DNA from: Flavobacteriales bacterium
GTDB lineage: Bacteria; Bacteroidota; Bacteroidia; UBA10329
Assembly (NCBI GenBank): GCA_020635495.1
Contig: JACJZQ010000001.1
Span: 278,053-342,052 of the forward strand
Length of the DNA stretch: 64,000 nucleotides
Reading direction: 5' to 3'
Both the position numbers and the translations under genes were made by a program. The notes under the pieces were generated by a model, which was not told the DNA's origin, ran no database searches, and saw nothing but the letters and a program-made list of their open reading frames with translations. Within the stretch, counting starts at the first letter, position 1. Each line of letters opens with the position of its first letter. Positions 34,561 to 43,225 of the stretch are shown here, piece by piece.

Positions 34561-35517
34561 ATGGTAAAGGACGGTATCCATAATCAGACATTCAGGTCGA
34601 TGGTCGACCAGGCGATAAGATCTCCTGTAAGCATGCTGGAACTAAAAGCGCGCTTGGAAGAGAAACCCTATCGAGCGGTAGATACCGGTATTCACCCCAA
34701 GGTGATGGCTGACTGGAATCGTCATGAGCTGCTGTTGGTAAAGCCTGAGCCGAATAAGATGCACCGATTCTCCATTACCGAATTCGTTTGGGTGAAGCTG
34801 ATAGAGAAGATGCGTCAATATGGCTTTCCACTAAAGGTCATCAAGGCATTCAAAGAGGACATGGACAGTTCGATCGTTGAGCAGGTGTCATCCGAATTCA
34901 CAACCTCCTTCTTCTTTGAAAACCTGAAGGGAATGCCCGGTATGGACGACCACGAGAAGCTTAAACGTTACTTGGCTCAAGCTGATCCCAATGAGATGGC
35001 GAGGCAGTTCCTGCCTCAGTACGGGCTGGATGGTAATGTGCTCGAATTGTTGGTGGTTTTCTGTCTGTTTCTGAAAACACCGTTTTCCTTTTTCATTGAT
35101 CATGAGGGTAAGGGTACTTACTTCAGTCCACTCATGCTCAAGGAAGGACTTTATTCTCAGGACGATATCAGCGAACTGTTCACCCAGTCGTTTGTGAGCA
35201 TCAGTCTTTCGGAAGTGTTATCTGAGGTGTTTTTGCTATCTGATATAGATATTCTACATGGCCAACTGATGGTGCTTTCTGACATGGAAGCCAATGTCTT
35301 GGAAGCTCTTCGGGAAGATGACCTTTCATCGGTGATGATCCGATATGACAAGGATAATCAGATGGACCTGATGGAGATCAAGAAGCTTCAGAAGACGGAG
35401 CGGGAAGCGAGGCTGATGGACCTCATGCTGAAGGGTGGTTATCAGGATATCACGGTAAAGACCCAGCATGGGAAGGTGGTCTATTGTGAGACCACACGAA
35501 AAGTAAAATTGAAATGA
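34561..35517 (+). CDS. MerR-like DNA-binding protein with long C-terminal domain
   Basis: 318 residues. The N-terminal part fits a MerR-type winged helix: YRAVDTGIHPKVMADWNRHEL (positions about 38-58, compare the MerR HxxTLRYWE region), then HRFSITEFVWVKLIEKMR and YGFPLKVIKAFKEDM, which mirrors MerR's RLRxLGFSLxEIK. The remaining 220 residues are of unknown fold. I infer a regulator of the island or of excision. It sits just before the recombinase genes, separated from them by an 78-bp gap. Confidence 0.75.
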   Translation: MVKDGIHNQTFRSMVDQAIRSPVSMLELKARLEEKPYRAVDTGIHPKVMADWNRHELLLVKPEPNKMHRFSITEFVWVKLIEKMRQYGFPLKVIKAFKEDMDSSIVEQVSSEFTTSFFFENLKGMPGMDDHEKLKRYLAQADPNEMARQFLPQYGLDGNVLELLVVFCLFLKTPFSFFIDHEGKGTYFSPLMLKEGLYSQDDISELFTQSFVSISLSEVLSEVFLLSDIDILHGQLMVLSDMEANVLEALREDDLSSVMIRYDKDNQMDLMEIKKLQKTEREARLMDLMLKGGYQDITVKTQHGKVVYCETTRKVKLK

Positions 35518-35595
35518 TGGTACTGAAGATCTCAGACCTATTGGTACAGGTATCTCCCTACTCGAAAAAGAGAGGTGGATGCAGCGTATTGAACA

Positions 35596-35760
35596 ATGCT
35601 AACCCTAAAAGAATGCAGAAAATTAGTTGACCCTAAAAACGAAAAGTACACGGATAAGGATTTAGAAATCATGCTCTCCTTTCACAAGGAGTTGGCACGA
35701 ATAGTAGTTGAAGAAATCAAAAAACAAGATGATGAGAAAGCGAGCAGCACTGATGAGTAG
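35596..35760 (+). CDS. Small 54-residue gene preceding the serine recombinase
   Basis: A 54-residue frame, MLTLKECRKLVDPKNEKYTD..., overlaps the recombinase start by 32 bp. Highly charged and helical. Similar short genes starting with L(T/S)LKxCxK and containing KYTDxE(I/L) commonly sit just ahead of large serine recombinases in Bacteroidota; that recollection, the good coding pattern and the overlap make it probably real. It may act as a recombination accessory protein. Confidence 0.62.
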   Translation: MLTLKECRKLVDPKNEKYTDKDLEIMLSFHKELARIVVEEIKKQDDEKASSTDE

Positions 35761-37282
35761 AGTTTCCAGCGATGAACAAGCAAGAGGCTACAGCCTTGAT
35801 GTACAATCAGAATCGTTAGAAAATCACTGCAATAGGAACGATATCGAAATTGTCTACTCATTCAGAGAAGACCATTCCGCGAAGAGTTTTGATAGACCCG
35901 CGTTTAAGAAGTTCTTGGAATGGCTGAAAAAGAACAAAGGTCAAGTCGACTTGCTGCTTTTTACCTCATGGGATAGGTTCTCTCGCAATGCTTATGATGC
36001 TTATCGGGTTATTGATGAATTGAAGAAACTGGGAGTTCAGGCCCAGTCCATAGAACAGCCCATTGACTTTTCAATTCCTGAGAACAAGGTGATGCTCGCT
36101 GTCTTTTTGGCAATCCCAGAAGTCGACAATGACCGAAGATCAATAAAGATTAAAGGAGGAATGAGGGCTGCTTTAAAAGCTGGGCGGTGGAGTCGAAATG
36201 CTCCATTCGGATACAGAAACGCGAGAGATGAGAACAACCGCCCGATCATAGTTCCTGATGATTATGCAGAAGGGATTCGTTTTGCTTTCGAACAGGTAGC
36301 TCGTGGCTGTCCTCAATCTGAAGTAGTAGAAGAGCTCAAAAAGCGAGGTACGCCAATCAGCAAGAGCCAGCTTTCGTATCTACTCAGAAATCCGATGTAC
36401 ATGGGTAAACTGGAAGTTCCACCGTTGGATGATGAACCGTATCAAATCATTGAAGCGCAACACGAGGGTATCGTGGATGAGCAACTATTCTATCAAGTCC
36501 AGCACGAGTTGAGTCAGAATTCAACCAAGAAGCGCGTGAGCACCAAAATCTCTGACGAACTTCTTGCCCTGAGAGGAATCTTGAAGTGCTCTAATTGCGG
36601 AAGCACTATGACCGGAAGTCGATCTCGGGGCCGAGCCGGGACCAGGTATGCATATTATCACTGTAATCATTGCGGTAAAGAGCGATATCGTTCGGAGAAG
36701 GTCAACCAAACCATTTCAGAAATCCTAAACAGCTTTGAATTCACAAAAGATGAAAGCATCATCCAAAATGAAGTGATCAAATACTTATTAAACGGTTCCG
36801 TTGTTGAAAGGCAGAAAAAGGTTGACAGTCTAAAAGACACGGTTGCCAAGCAAGAAGAACGAATAGAACGATTGCAGGATAACCTTGCAGATGGAATCGT
36901 TTCATCAGAGGACTTCATTCAAATGAAGGCACGGTTTCAGAAAATCCGGTCTCAGGCTGAGGCCGAACTGAAAACACTGCATGGTGATTCATCTGAAAAG
37001 GAAGATGTCATTCGAAGGGCAGTTTCAATGCTCTCCGAACTTGGAACTACCTTTTCAGTAGCTTCGGGAACGACCAAAATCAGCTTGCTTGGTTCGATTT
37101 TCCCAGAAATGCTTGAATTTGACGGAAATCAATGTCGAACCAAAAAATTGAACGAAGCCCTTGCTCTGTGTCTCAGTATTGACAAGGGTTCCAGAAGTTT
37201 TGGGAAAAGAAAAATCCACAAAAAATTGGATGTTTCCTATTTAGTAGCCTCGACAGGAATCGAACCTGTATCAAAAGTTTAG
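35729..37282 (+). CDS. Large serine recombinase (integrase of the island)
   Basis: 517 residues from the double ATG at 35729; a TTG at 35708 would add 7. Resolvase domain at the N terminus: RAALMSRVSSDEQARGYSLD with the catalytic serine in RVSS, then TSWDRFSRN. Recombinase domain: GRWSRNAPFGYRN and SQLSYLLRNPMYMGKL. A zinc ribbon follows (LKCSNCGSTM and YYHCNHCGK), then a coiled-coil motif (about 370-420). It catalyses integration and excision of the element. Its final 12 codons and stop (37244-37282) are read from the antisense of tRNA-Arg, so the protein end depends on the insertion site. Confidence 0.93.
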   Translation: MMRKRAALMSRVSSDEQARGYSLDVQSESLENHCNRNDIEIVYSFREDHSAKSFDRPAFKKFLEWLKKNKGQVDLLLFTSWDRFSRNAYDAYRVIDELKKLGVQAQSIEQPIDFSIPENKVMLAVFLAIPEVDNDRRSIKIKGGMRAALKAGRWSRNAPFGYRNARDENNRPIIVPDDYAEGIRFAFEQVARGCPQSEVVEELKKRGTPISKSQLSYLLRNPMYMGKLEVPPLDDEPYQIIEAQHEGIVDEQLFYQVQHELSQNSTKKRVSTKISDELLALRGILKCSNCGSTMTGSRSRGRAGTRYAYYHCNHCGKERYRSEKVNQTISEILNSFEFTKDESIIQNEVIKYLLNGSVVERQKKVDSLKDTVAKQEERIERLQDNLADGIVSSEDFIQMKARFQKIRSQAEAELKTLHGDSSEKEDVIRRAVSMLSELGTTFSVASGTTKISLLGSIFPEMLEFDGNQCRTKKLNEALALCLSIDKGSRSFGKRKIHKKLDVSYLVASTGIEPVSKV

Positions 37283-37316
37283 GAAACTTCTATTCTATCC
37301 ATTGAACTACGAGGCC
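37245..37316 (-). tRNA. tRNA-Arg (anticodon CCU)
   Basis: 72 nt on the minus strand. Acceptor stem GGCCTCG pairs with CGAGGCT (one G-U), D stem GTTC/GAAT, anticodon stem GAAGT/ACTTT around loop TTCCTAA giving anticodon CCT, and T arm ACAGG-TTCGATT-CCTGT. CCA is not encoded. The 3' end faces the island, the usual insertion geometry. A TAnnTTTG box lies 18 nt upstream. Confidence 0.93.
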
Positions 37317-37333
37317 AGTGCAAGACTGCACGT

Positions 37334-37341
37334 CAAAAATA
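37334..37341 (-). promoter_or_regulatory. -7 box upstream of tRNA-Arg
   Basis: TATTTTTG on the minus strand exactly matches TAnnTTTG, about 18 nt before the tRNA 5' end. No convincing -33 box at the expected distance, and the site abuts the end of metG, so read-through from metG is also possible. Confidence 0.4.
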
Positions 37342-37348
37342 GTAGCTT

Positions 37349-39394
37349 CTAACTTACAGATGTTCCATTCGGAACGGTAGATTCCGGAAGCGTGAAGGAC
37401 AACTTTCCATCAGGACTTTCAGCCATCAGGATCATGCCTTGGCTGGTGATGCCTTTGATGTCGCGCGGTGCGAGATTAGCAAGTAGACATACTTGTTTGC
37501 CGATGATTTCTTCTGGAGAATAGAACTCTGCGATGCCCGAAACAACCGTGCGTTCATCCATGCCCGTGTCCACTTTAAGTTTGAGCAGTTTTTTGGTCTT
37601 GGCAACCTTTTCGGCTTCCAGAATTGTGGCTATTCGGATGTCAAGTTTTTGGAAAACATCGAAGGTGGTTTCCGGTTTGGCTGGCTCTAATTCAATTGGC
37701 TTCGCGGCTGCTGCGGCTTCCTTCAGCTTATTCACCTGCTTTTCCACTTCTTCATCTTCAAACTTGGTGAAAAGCAGTTGGGCTGGATTCAATTGATGTC
37801 CGGAAGCAATTGTGTTTTCGGTATTCCAAGATGCTTGAGGAACGTTCAGCATCTGCGCCAATTTAGCTGAAGTATTCGGCAGGAAAGGAGCAATCACATT
37901 CTTCAAATGCTCCGCAATAACCAACGAAGTAGCGATGACTTTCTTGGCTGCTGTCTCATCCGTTTTGATGGTCTTCCACGGTTCGTTGTCGGCCAAGTAT
38001 TTGTTGCCGATCCGAGCCACATTCATGGCTTCGCTCAACGCCTGACGGAAATTGAACTTGTCCAGGTTCTCGGAAACCTTTCCGTAGTGGGTTTTCACCT
38101 CATCCAAAACCGAGTGGTCGAAGTCGGAAGTGGGAACTTTCCCTTCGAAATACTTGTGTGTGAGCACCACGGCACGGTTCACGAAGTTGCCCAGAATGGC
38201 CACCAGCTCGTTATTGTTCCGCGCTTGAAAGTCTGCCCACGTGAACTCGCTGTCCTTGTTTTCTGGGAGAATAGATGTGATACAATATCGCAGCGCATCA
38301 ATTCTATCAGGATATTCCTCCAAATATTCATGTAACCAAACCGCCCAGTTGCGCGAAGTGGAAAGCTTCTGTCCTTCCAAGTTCAGGAATTCGTTGGCCG
38401 GAACATTCTCTGGCAGGATGAATTCTCCATGAGCTTTCAGCAGAATAGGGAAAATGATGCAATGGAAAACGATGTTGTCCTTGCCGATGAAATGCACCAG
38501 TCTGGTCTCCTCATCCTTCCAATAATCCTCCCAATTCTTACCATTATCGATTGCCCATTGCTTGGTGGCGCTGATGTAACCGATGGGCGCATCCAACCAA
38601 ACGTAAAGGACTTTCCCTTCAGCACCTTCAACTGGGACACGCACGCCCCAATCAAGGTCGCGGGTCATGGCACGTGGTTGCAAGCCGCCATCGATCCACG
38701 AATTGCATTGCCCAACCACGTGGTTTTTCCACTCTTTCGGGTTGTGATGCTGCTTGCCATCCAACGTTCCTTGGTTGATCCATTCCTTTAACCACTGTTC
38801 ATGGTTTTGCATGGGCAAGTACCAATGCTTGGTGGTTTTCAGGATTGGTTGGCTGCCGCTTAGGGTCGATTTCGGGTCGATAAGATCCGTTGGGCTCAAT
38901 GCGCTACCGCAGCTTTCGCACTGATCGCCATAGGCATTCTCATTTCCACATTTCGGGCAAGTACCGGTGATGTATCTGTCGGCCAGAAATTGGTTTGCTT
39001 CCGCATCAAAGTACTGTTCACTTTCCTGAACGGTGAAAGCATCTTTTTCCAACAGCTCCAAGAAGTAGTTGGAAGCCGTTTCGTGATGCAATTCTGATGA
39101 AGTTCTGTGGTAGATGTCGAAATCGATTCCGAAATCGGCAAAGGATTTTCTGATGATCGCATCATAGCGGTCCACCACCTCCTGCGGTGTAATACCTTCC
39201 TTTTTCGCTTTGATGGTGATGGCCGCTCCGTGCTCATCCGAACCGCAGACAAACAACACGTCTTTGCCTTTCAATCGCAGATATCGGACGTATATGTCGG
39301 ATGGCAGGTAAGCGCCCGCCAAATGACCCAAGTGAATCGGGCCATTGGCATACGGCAATGCGGCAGTGATGAGATGTCGTTTGTATGCGCTCAA
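37349..39394 (-). CDS. metG: Methionyl-tRNA synthetase
   Basis: 681 residues. Charges tRNA-Met with methionine in the cytoplasm. Visible: class I HIGH-type motif HLGH (about 21-24), zinc knuckle CPKCGNENAYGDQCESCG (about 145-162), KMSKS-type motif KLSTSRN (about 344-350), an anticodon-binding helical region, and a C-terminal tRNA-binding OB domain (FDVFQKLDIRIATILEAEKV near 580). No ATG fits the N terminus; the start is a TTG at 39394, which lines the protein up with relatives. Last core gene before the island, divergent from the carboxypeptidase gene. Confidence 0.96.
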   Translation of the reverse strand: MSAYKRHLITAALPYANGPIHLGHLAGAYLPSDIYVRYLRLKGKDVLFVCGSDEHGAAITIKAKKEGITPQEVVDRYDAIIRKSFADFGIDFDIYHRTSSELHHETASNYFLELLEKDAFTVQESEQYFDAEANQFLADRYITGTCPKCGNENAYGDQCESCGSALSPTDLIDPKSTLSGSQPILKTTKHWYLPMQNHEQWLKEWINQGTLDGKQHHNPKEWKNHVVGQCNSWIDGGLQPRAMTRDLDWGVRVPVEGAEGKVLYVWLDAPIGYISATKQWAIDNGKNWEDYWKDEETRLVHFIGKDNIVFHCIIFPILLKAHGEFILPENVPANEFLNLEGQKLSTSRNWAVWLHEYLEEYPDRIDALRYCITSILPENKDSEFTWADFQARNNNELVAILGNFVNRAVVLTHKYFEGKVPTSDFDHSVLDEVKTHYGKVSENLDKFNFRQALSEAMNVARIGNKYLADNEPWKTIKTDETAAKKVIATSLVIAEHLKNVIAPFLPNTSAKLAQMLNVPQASWNTENTIASGHQLNPAQLLFTKFEDEEVEKQVNKLKEAAAAAKPIELEPAKPETTFDVFQKLDIRIATILEAEKVAKTKKLLKLKVDTGMDERTVVSGIAEFYSPEEIIGKQVCLLANLAPRDIKGITSQGMILMAESPDGKLSFTLPESTVPNGTSVS

Positions 39395-39436
39395 AGCTTG
39401 TTAATTTGGCCTGCGAAGATAGCAATCGCCAGAAGC

Positions 39437-40345
39437 ATGATCGAACCACCATTTCTTAAACCTGGAAGCACCATTGGCATTGTAGCCACTGCACGAAAAC
39501 TGACGTGGGAGGAAGTTGAACCGACCATCGGTGTGCTGGCTGACGCTGGGTTCACCGTGCGAACAGGACAGCGCATGTTCGGGGCGCAAGACCAGTTTTC
39601 GGGAAGTGATGAAGACCGCGCAGCCGATATGCAGCGCATGTTGGACGACCCCGAAATCAATGCCATACTTTGTGCTCGTGGTGGTTACGGAACGGTTCGC
39701 ATTATTGACAAACTCGATTTTTCGGAGTTTGCGAAGCACCCGAAATGGCTGTGTGGTTTTAGCGATATCACGGTCCTGCACGCTCACATCAACCAGAATT
39801 TCGGGGTTGCTACATTGCATAGTTCCATGCCGTTGAGCATGAAAGATTTACCTGAAGACCACCCACAATACGCAACACTTCTTAATTCATTGAAAGGTGA
39901 ATTGCCGACTTATGATTTCGATGCGCATTCGCTGAATCGAAAAGGGGAAATGGAAGGCGAAATTGTTGGAGGGAATCTATCTGTGCTCTATTCCATTCTA
40001 GGTTCAAAATCGGATATCGATACAGATGGAAAGATTCTTTTTCTGGAGGATCTGGATGAGTATCTCTACCACATCGATCGCATGATGATGAACGTGAAGC
40101 GTAACGGGAAACTCGACAATCTGAAAGGCTTGATCATTGGTGGAATGAGCGACATGAACGATAACGCCATTCCGTTTGGGAAAACGGCCGAAGAGATCAT
40201 TCGCGAAGCGGTGGATGAATATGATTATCCGGTCTGTTTCAATTTCCCCGCAGGGCATGTTGACGATAATCGGGCACTTATTCTAGGCAAAAAAGCCGCT
40301 GCCCGAATCACGGACAGCGGCTCTCAGTTCCAATACATGTCTTGA
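39437..40345 (+). CDS. ldcA: Muramoyltetrapeptide LD-carboxypeptidase (peptidase S66)
   Basis: 302 residues from the ATG at 39437; the open frame runs further upstream but only as antisense of metG. S66 motifs: PGSTIGIVATAR at the start, ARGGYGTVRIID, GFSDITVLHAHI with the nucleophile serine in GFSD, GGNLSVL, and a C-terminal FNFPAGHVDDN supplying the histidine. It trims the terminal D-alanine from recycled peptidoglycan tetrapeptides. The 3' end of its coding sequence contains an intrinsic terminator for the opposite strand. Confidence 0.92.
   Translation: MIEPPFLKPGSTIGIVATARKLTWEEVEPTIGVLADAGFTVRTGQRMFGAQDQFSGSDEDRAADMQRMLDDPEINAILCARGGYGTVRIIDKLDFSEFAKHPKWLCGFSDITVLHAHINQNFGVATLHSSMPLSMKDLPEDHPQYATLLNSLKGELPTYDFDAHSLNRKGEMEGEIVGGNLSVLYSILGSKSDIDTDGKILFLEDLDEYLYHIDRMMMNVKRNGKLDNLKGLIIGGMSDMNDNAIPFGKTAEEIIREAVDEYDYPVCFNFPAGHVDDNRALILGKKAAARITDSGSQFQYMS
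40289..40321 (-). terminator. Intrinsic terminator for the DUF4412 gene, inside ldcA
   Basis: On the minus strand GCCGCTG and CAGCGGC form a perfect 7-bp stem followed directly by TTTTTT, 26 bp past the DUF4412 stop codon. The stem lies entirely within the last codons of the convergent carboxypeptidase gene. Confidence 0.75.
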
Positions 40346-40346
40346 A

Positions 40347-40985
40347 CTAGCGCTCCATCTTTTCGTATCCTTCCGGGATATCGAACATAACAGCGGCCAA
40401 TTTCTTTTGCTCAATCTTGTCTACTTGCAAGAAGCCTTTTTTCTCGCGAAGCAAGGTGTTCTCCTCTGCCATTACGGGAAGTTTGTTCCCTAGGCCATCC
40501 AAGTTGAGGTAATAGGTTGAGAAATTGTCTTTTCGCTTCAGAATCTCCAACAGCTTTGGGAAGAATGCATAATCGCCTTCGGTAACCCAATACATGATCT
40601 CTCTGTCAGCAGCAGCATTCTTTACCCTGTATTGCTTGCAATTCTTGCCATGGATGGAACGCTGCAAAGAACCTTCCTTCACTTCCACTCCCTCTGCTTT
40701 GGTAGCTCCGTCTTTGCTTGGTCGCTTCATCCAAAGATTCCGCTCATGACTAAGCGCAAACATGTCGCCATTATCAAGATTCACCAACAAGGTGGCTACT
40801 TTCTTATCACTTCCTTCAACCATCTCATCAATGCGGACCATGTTTCCCTTTACATGGTAAGCGTACTGGGTCACATCCATCATATTCGACTTGGTGAAGT
40901 AGATGGAACCTTCAAATCCCTGGGCTCCTGCAAAAAGCGAGCTGAGCATCAAGAGAGCAACTGCGGTTAATTTTTGAATTCGCAT
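40347..40985 (-). CDS. DUF4412 secreted protein
   Basis: 212 residues. A signal peptide (MRIQKLTAVALLMLSSLFAG, cleavage near AQG) leads into a DUF4412-like beta domain: FEGSIYFTKSNMMDV, AYHVKGNMVRIDEM, and VNLDNGDMFAL. Such proteins are exported lipoprotein-like beta structures common in Bacteroidota; function unknown. It faces ldcA and ends 1 bp from its stop. Confidence 0.8.
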   Translation of the reverse strand: MRIQKLTAVALLMLSSLFAGAQGFEGSIYFTKSNMMDVTQYAYHVKGNMVRIDEMVEGSDKKVATLLVNLDNGDMFALSHERNLWMKRPSKDGATKAEGVEVKEGSLQRSIHGKNCKQYRVKNAAADREIMYWVTEGDYAFFPKLLEILKRKDNFSTYYLNLDGLGNKLPVMAEENTLLREKKGFLQVDKIEQKKLAAVMFDIPEGYEKMER

Positions 40986-41067
40986 GGGTAACTTTCGTTT
41001 GTTGTGTGTCGCTGTACGTGAATGTTGTTGAAAAAGTTTCCTTTACCTTGAATTATCCACGATTTCT

Positions 41068-41430
41068 ATGGCAGACCATAACAAACTTGGAGTTCGGGGA
41101 GAACAGCTTGCCGAAGAACATCTGAAGAAGAAAGGCTACTCCATTCTTGACCTGAATTGGCGTAGCGGCAAGAACGAGCTGGACATTGTGGCCCGAATTG
41201 CCGATACCGCGGTTTTTGTGGAAGTGAAAACGCGGTCAACAGCATTTTTCGGAGACCCTATCGATGCCGTTTCCATCGGCAAACAACGAAGGATCATTCA
41301 AGCCGCTAACGATTATCTGGAACAGCACGAGCTTGACCTCGAAGCCCGCTTTGACGTGATATCAATTGTCGATTCAGGAAACGAACTGACGCTTGACCAT
41401 GTGGAAGACGCATTCTATCCTCTGGCCTGA
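41068..41430 (+). CDS. yraN: YraN family (UPF0102) endonuclease-like protein
   Basis: 120 residues, usual length. Holliday-junction-resolvase-like core with GEQLAEEHLKKKGY, ILDLNWRSGKNELDIVAR and VFVEVKTRS, giving the E...D...ExK residues of the PD-(D/E)XK fold. Biochemical role is not settled. It is followed after 14 bp by the pseudouridine synthase gene, which is probably co-transcribed. Confidence 0.93.
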   Translation: MADHNKLGVRGEQLAEEHLKKKGYSILDLNWRSGKNELDIVARIADTAVFVEVKTRSTAFFGDPIDAVSIGKQRRIIQAANDYLEQHELDLEARFDVISIVDSGNELTLDHVEDAFYPLA

Positions 41431-41444
41431 TATATCTTTACGCC

Positions 41445-42326
41445 ATGAGAGAAAAGGGGAAAAGACCTTTCAGAAAGAAAGAAGACGGTGACCGCGAGAG
41501 TCCAAGGTCGGGAGATAAACGTCCTGCGGGAAGAAATACCAAGCCTTTAGGAGGAAAGGGCAAAAAGAGGCCAGCGGAAGCGGAGGAAAAGAAACCTCCA
41601 CGCTTGAATCAATACATTGCCCGGGCTGGGGTGTGCTCAAGACGCGAGGCAGATGAACTTATAGCCTCTGGAAAGGTGAAAGTGAACGGACGCGTTGTAC
41701 GCGAGATGGGAATGCGCGTTCATCGAGATGATAAAGTGGAATATGAAGGCAATGTTCTGCGAGGAGAGACACTTAGATATGTCCTGCTCAACAAACCAAA
41801 AGGTTTTATTGTCAATGTTAAGGACGAGAAGGGTCGTAAGACGGTGATGGACCTTGTGAAAAATGCCTGCGCTGAGCGGCTTTACCCGGTTGGAAGACTG
41901 GAGCGCGACACAACCGGCCTGCTTCTGTTTACCAATGATGGCGATCTGGCGCGCCAACTTACCAACCCTGCTACCAAGGTTAAGCAGATCTACCACGTTT
42001 ACCTTGATAAACCCATGCTAGAGGCAGATATAGAGACCCTGATGGGCGGAATTGAGCTGGATGGGGACAAGGTGAAGCCGGATGTAGTTAACTATGTCCA
42101 AGAGGTGGAAGACGGAACACAGTTAGGTGCGCAGTTCCATTCTGGAAGAAACACGTTTGTGCGTGGCATGTTCGAGCATTTCGGGTACAAGGTGGAGAAG
42201 TTGGACCGTGCACTTTATGCCAACCTCACCAAGAAAGACATTCCGAGAGGTAAATGGCGGTTCCTGAAAGACAAGGAGATTGCCCTGCTCAAGGTCATGG
42301 TTGGGAAGACCAAGAAAAAAGCTTAA
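41445..42326 (+). CDS. rluB: 23S rRNA pseudouridine synthase, RsuA/RluB family
   Basis: 293 residues. A basic, disordered N terminus (about 1-45) precedes an S4 RNA-binding domain (LNQYIARAGVCSRREADELI, about 50-69) and the synthase domain with catalytic aspartate in GRLERDTTGLLLFTND (about 149-164). Isomerises a uridine in large-subunit rRNA. Assignment to RluB rather than another RsuA-type enzyme follows the usual Bacteroidota form and is moderate. Its stop overlaps the stop of the convergent repeat protein by 4 bp. Confidence 0.88.
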   Translation: MREKGKRPFRKKEDGDRESPRSGDKRPAGRNTKPLGGKGKKRPAEAEEKKPPRLNQYIARAGVCSRREADELIASGKVKVNGRVVREMGMRVHRDDKVEYEGNVLRGETLRYVLLNKPKGFIVNVKDEKGRKTVMDLVKNACAERLYPVGRLERDTTGLLLFTNDGDLARQLTNPATKVKQIYHVYLDKPMLEADIETLMGGIELDGDKVKPDVVNYVQEVEDGTQLGAQFHSGRNTFVRGMFEHFGYKVEKLDRALYANLTKKDIPRGKWRFLKDKEIALLKVMVGKTKKKA

Positions 42327-43225
42327 TCGTCCTTTTTCTTTTCCACTTCGGGTAGCGGAATCATGGCGCGTTTGTCTTTGCCAGACCGCTTGCCGATGCT
42401 CCCTCCCCAAAGCCCCATTTCCGGTTCTCGGTGCTTTCTCTTACCCGCATTGGGCGAAGTAGTGCTGGCAAATGGCGTGTACTCGGTTCTGGCTTCTTTG
42501 TTCCGCTTGCTCTTTGAGCTGAATTCGCTCTTCTGCTTTTTGCTGCTGTTGAACCGTCTTTCTGTTGCTTTCACCGAAAACTGAGAATCTATATTGATGC
42601 GCTTGTTGTGTTGCCGTTTGGTTGCGAACTCGTCCTTATCGTGAAAACGACTACGCTTGCTACTGCGGTACGCAAACTCATCAAAGTCCTTGTAGCGGTT
42701 GCTTCGCTTGCTTCGTGTGGCAAATTCATCATAGCTTCTGAAACGGCCTTTTTTCTTGCTTCGCGAAGCAAACTCGTCCTTATCGAAGAAACTTCCACCA
42801 CCGCGTTTCTTGGTAGCAAACTCGTCATAATCTCGGAACAGACTGTTGCGAGAAGTCTTTCTATTGAACTCAGAATACTCTTTGACCTTGCCTGTTTTCT
42901 TGCTTCGGAATGCAAATGGGTCTTTATTCGAAAAGTTCGACTTTCCATTCTTTTTGACAGTGAAAAAACTTCCCATCTGGGCTTTCTTTTTCCCTTTTCT
43001 AACGGCTTTACTGAAGCCCGCCAACTTGTCTTTCTTGTTAACGTTTACCTGAGTTAACCCCATAGCCGGACAGGCAATCTGAGAAAAGCCATTTCCTGCG
43101 CTGAGCAGGCTAAGAATCGATATGATTGCAAGAATTCGCAACAAAACCGTAAAACACAGCAAGTTAACCCTTCTCCAGCAATCGGTTGATCCCTTAACTT
43201 TAGAAAGGGGAAATGTCAACATCAT
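42323..43225 (-). CDS. Secreted basic protein with DEFA-type tandem repeats
   Basis: Up to 300 residues. A hydrophobic stretch VLLRILAIISILSLL (about 28-42) ending near GFSQ is a likely signal peptide. The middle (about 95-215) is a run of 16-20-residue repeats whose units carry DEFAxRSKK or close variants (YDEFATKKR, KDEFASRSKK, YDEFATRSKR, FDEFAYRSSK, KDEFATKRQ). Very rich in K, R, S and F. Function unknown. The ATG at 43225 overlaps the start codon of the divergent gene, so translation probably begins a little further in; no ATG is available before the hydrophobic stretch other than 43222-43225, so a TTG near 43165 is possible. Confidence 0.68.
   Translation of the reverse strand: MMLTFPLSKVKGSTDCWRRVNLLCFTVLLRILAIISILSLLSAGNGFSQIACPAMGLTQVNVNKKDKLAGFSKAVRKGKKKAQMGSFFTVKKNGKSNFSNKDPFAFRSKKTGKVKEYSEFNRKTSRNSLFRDYDEFATKKRGGGSFFDKDEFASRSKKKGRFRSYDEFATRSKRSNRYKDFDEFAYRSSKRSRFHDKDEFATKRQHNKRINIDSQFSVKATERRFNSSKKQKSEFSSKSKRNKEARTEYTPFASTTSPNAGKRKHREPEMGLWGGSIGKRSGKDKRAMIPLPEVEKKKDD

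Noticed and set aside
34140..34583. 147-codon plus-strand frame
   Set aside because: It is the antisense of the zinc-finger gene, which has four well-placed cysteines and its own promoter; this frame has low-complexity content.
39107..39436. Upstream extension of the LD-carboxypeptidase frame
   Set aside because: This part is antisense of metG; the family's N terminus begins at the ATG at 39437.
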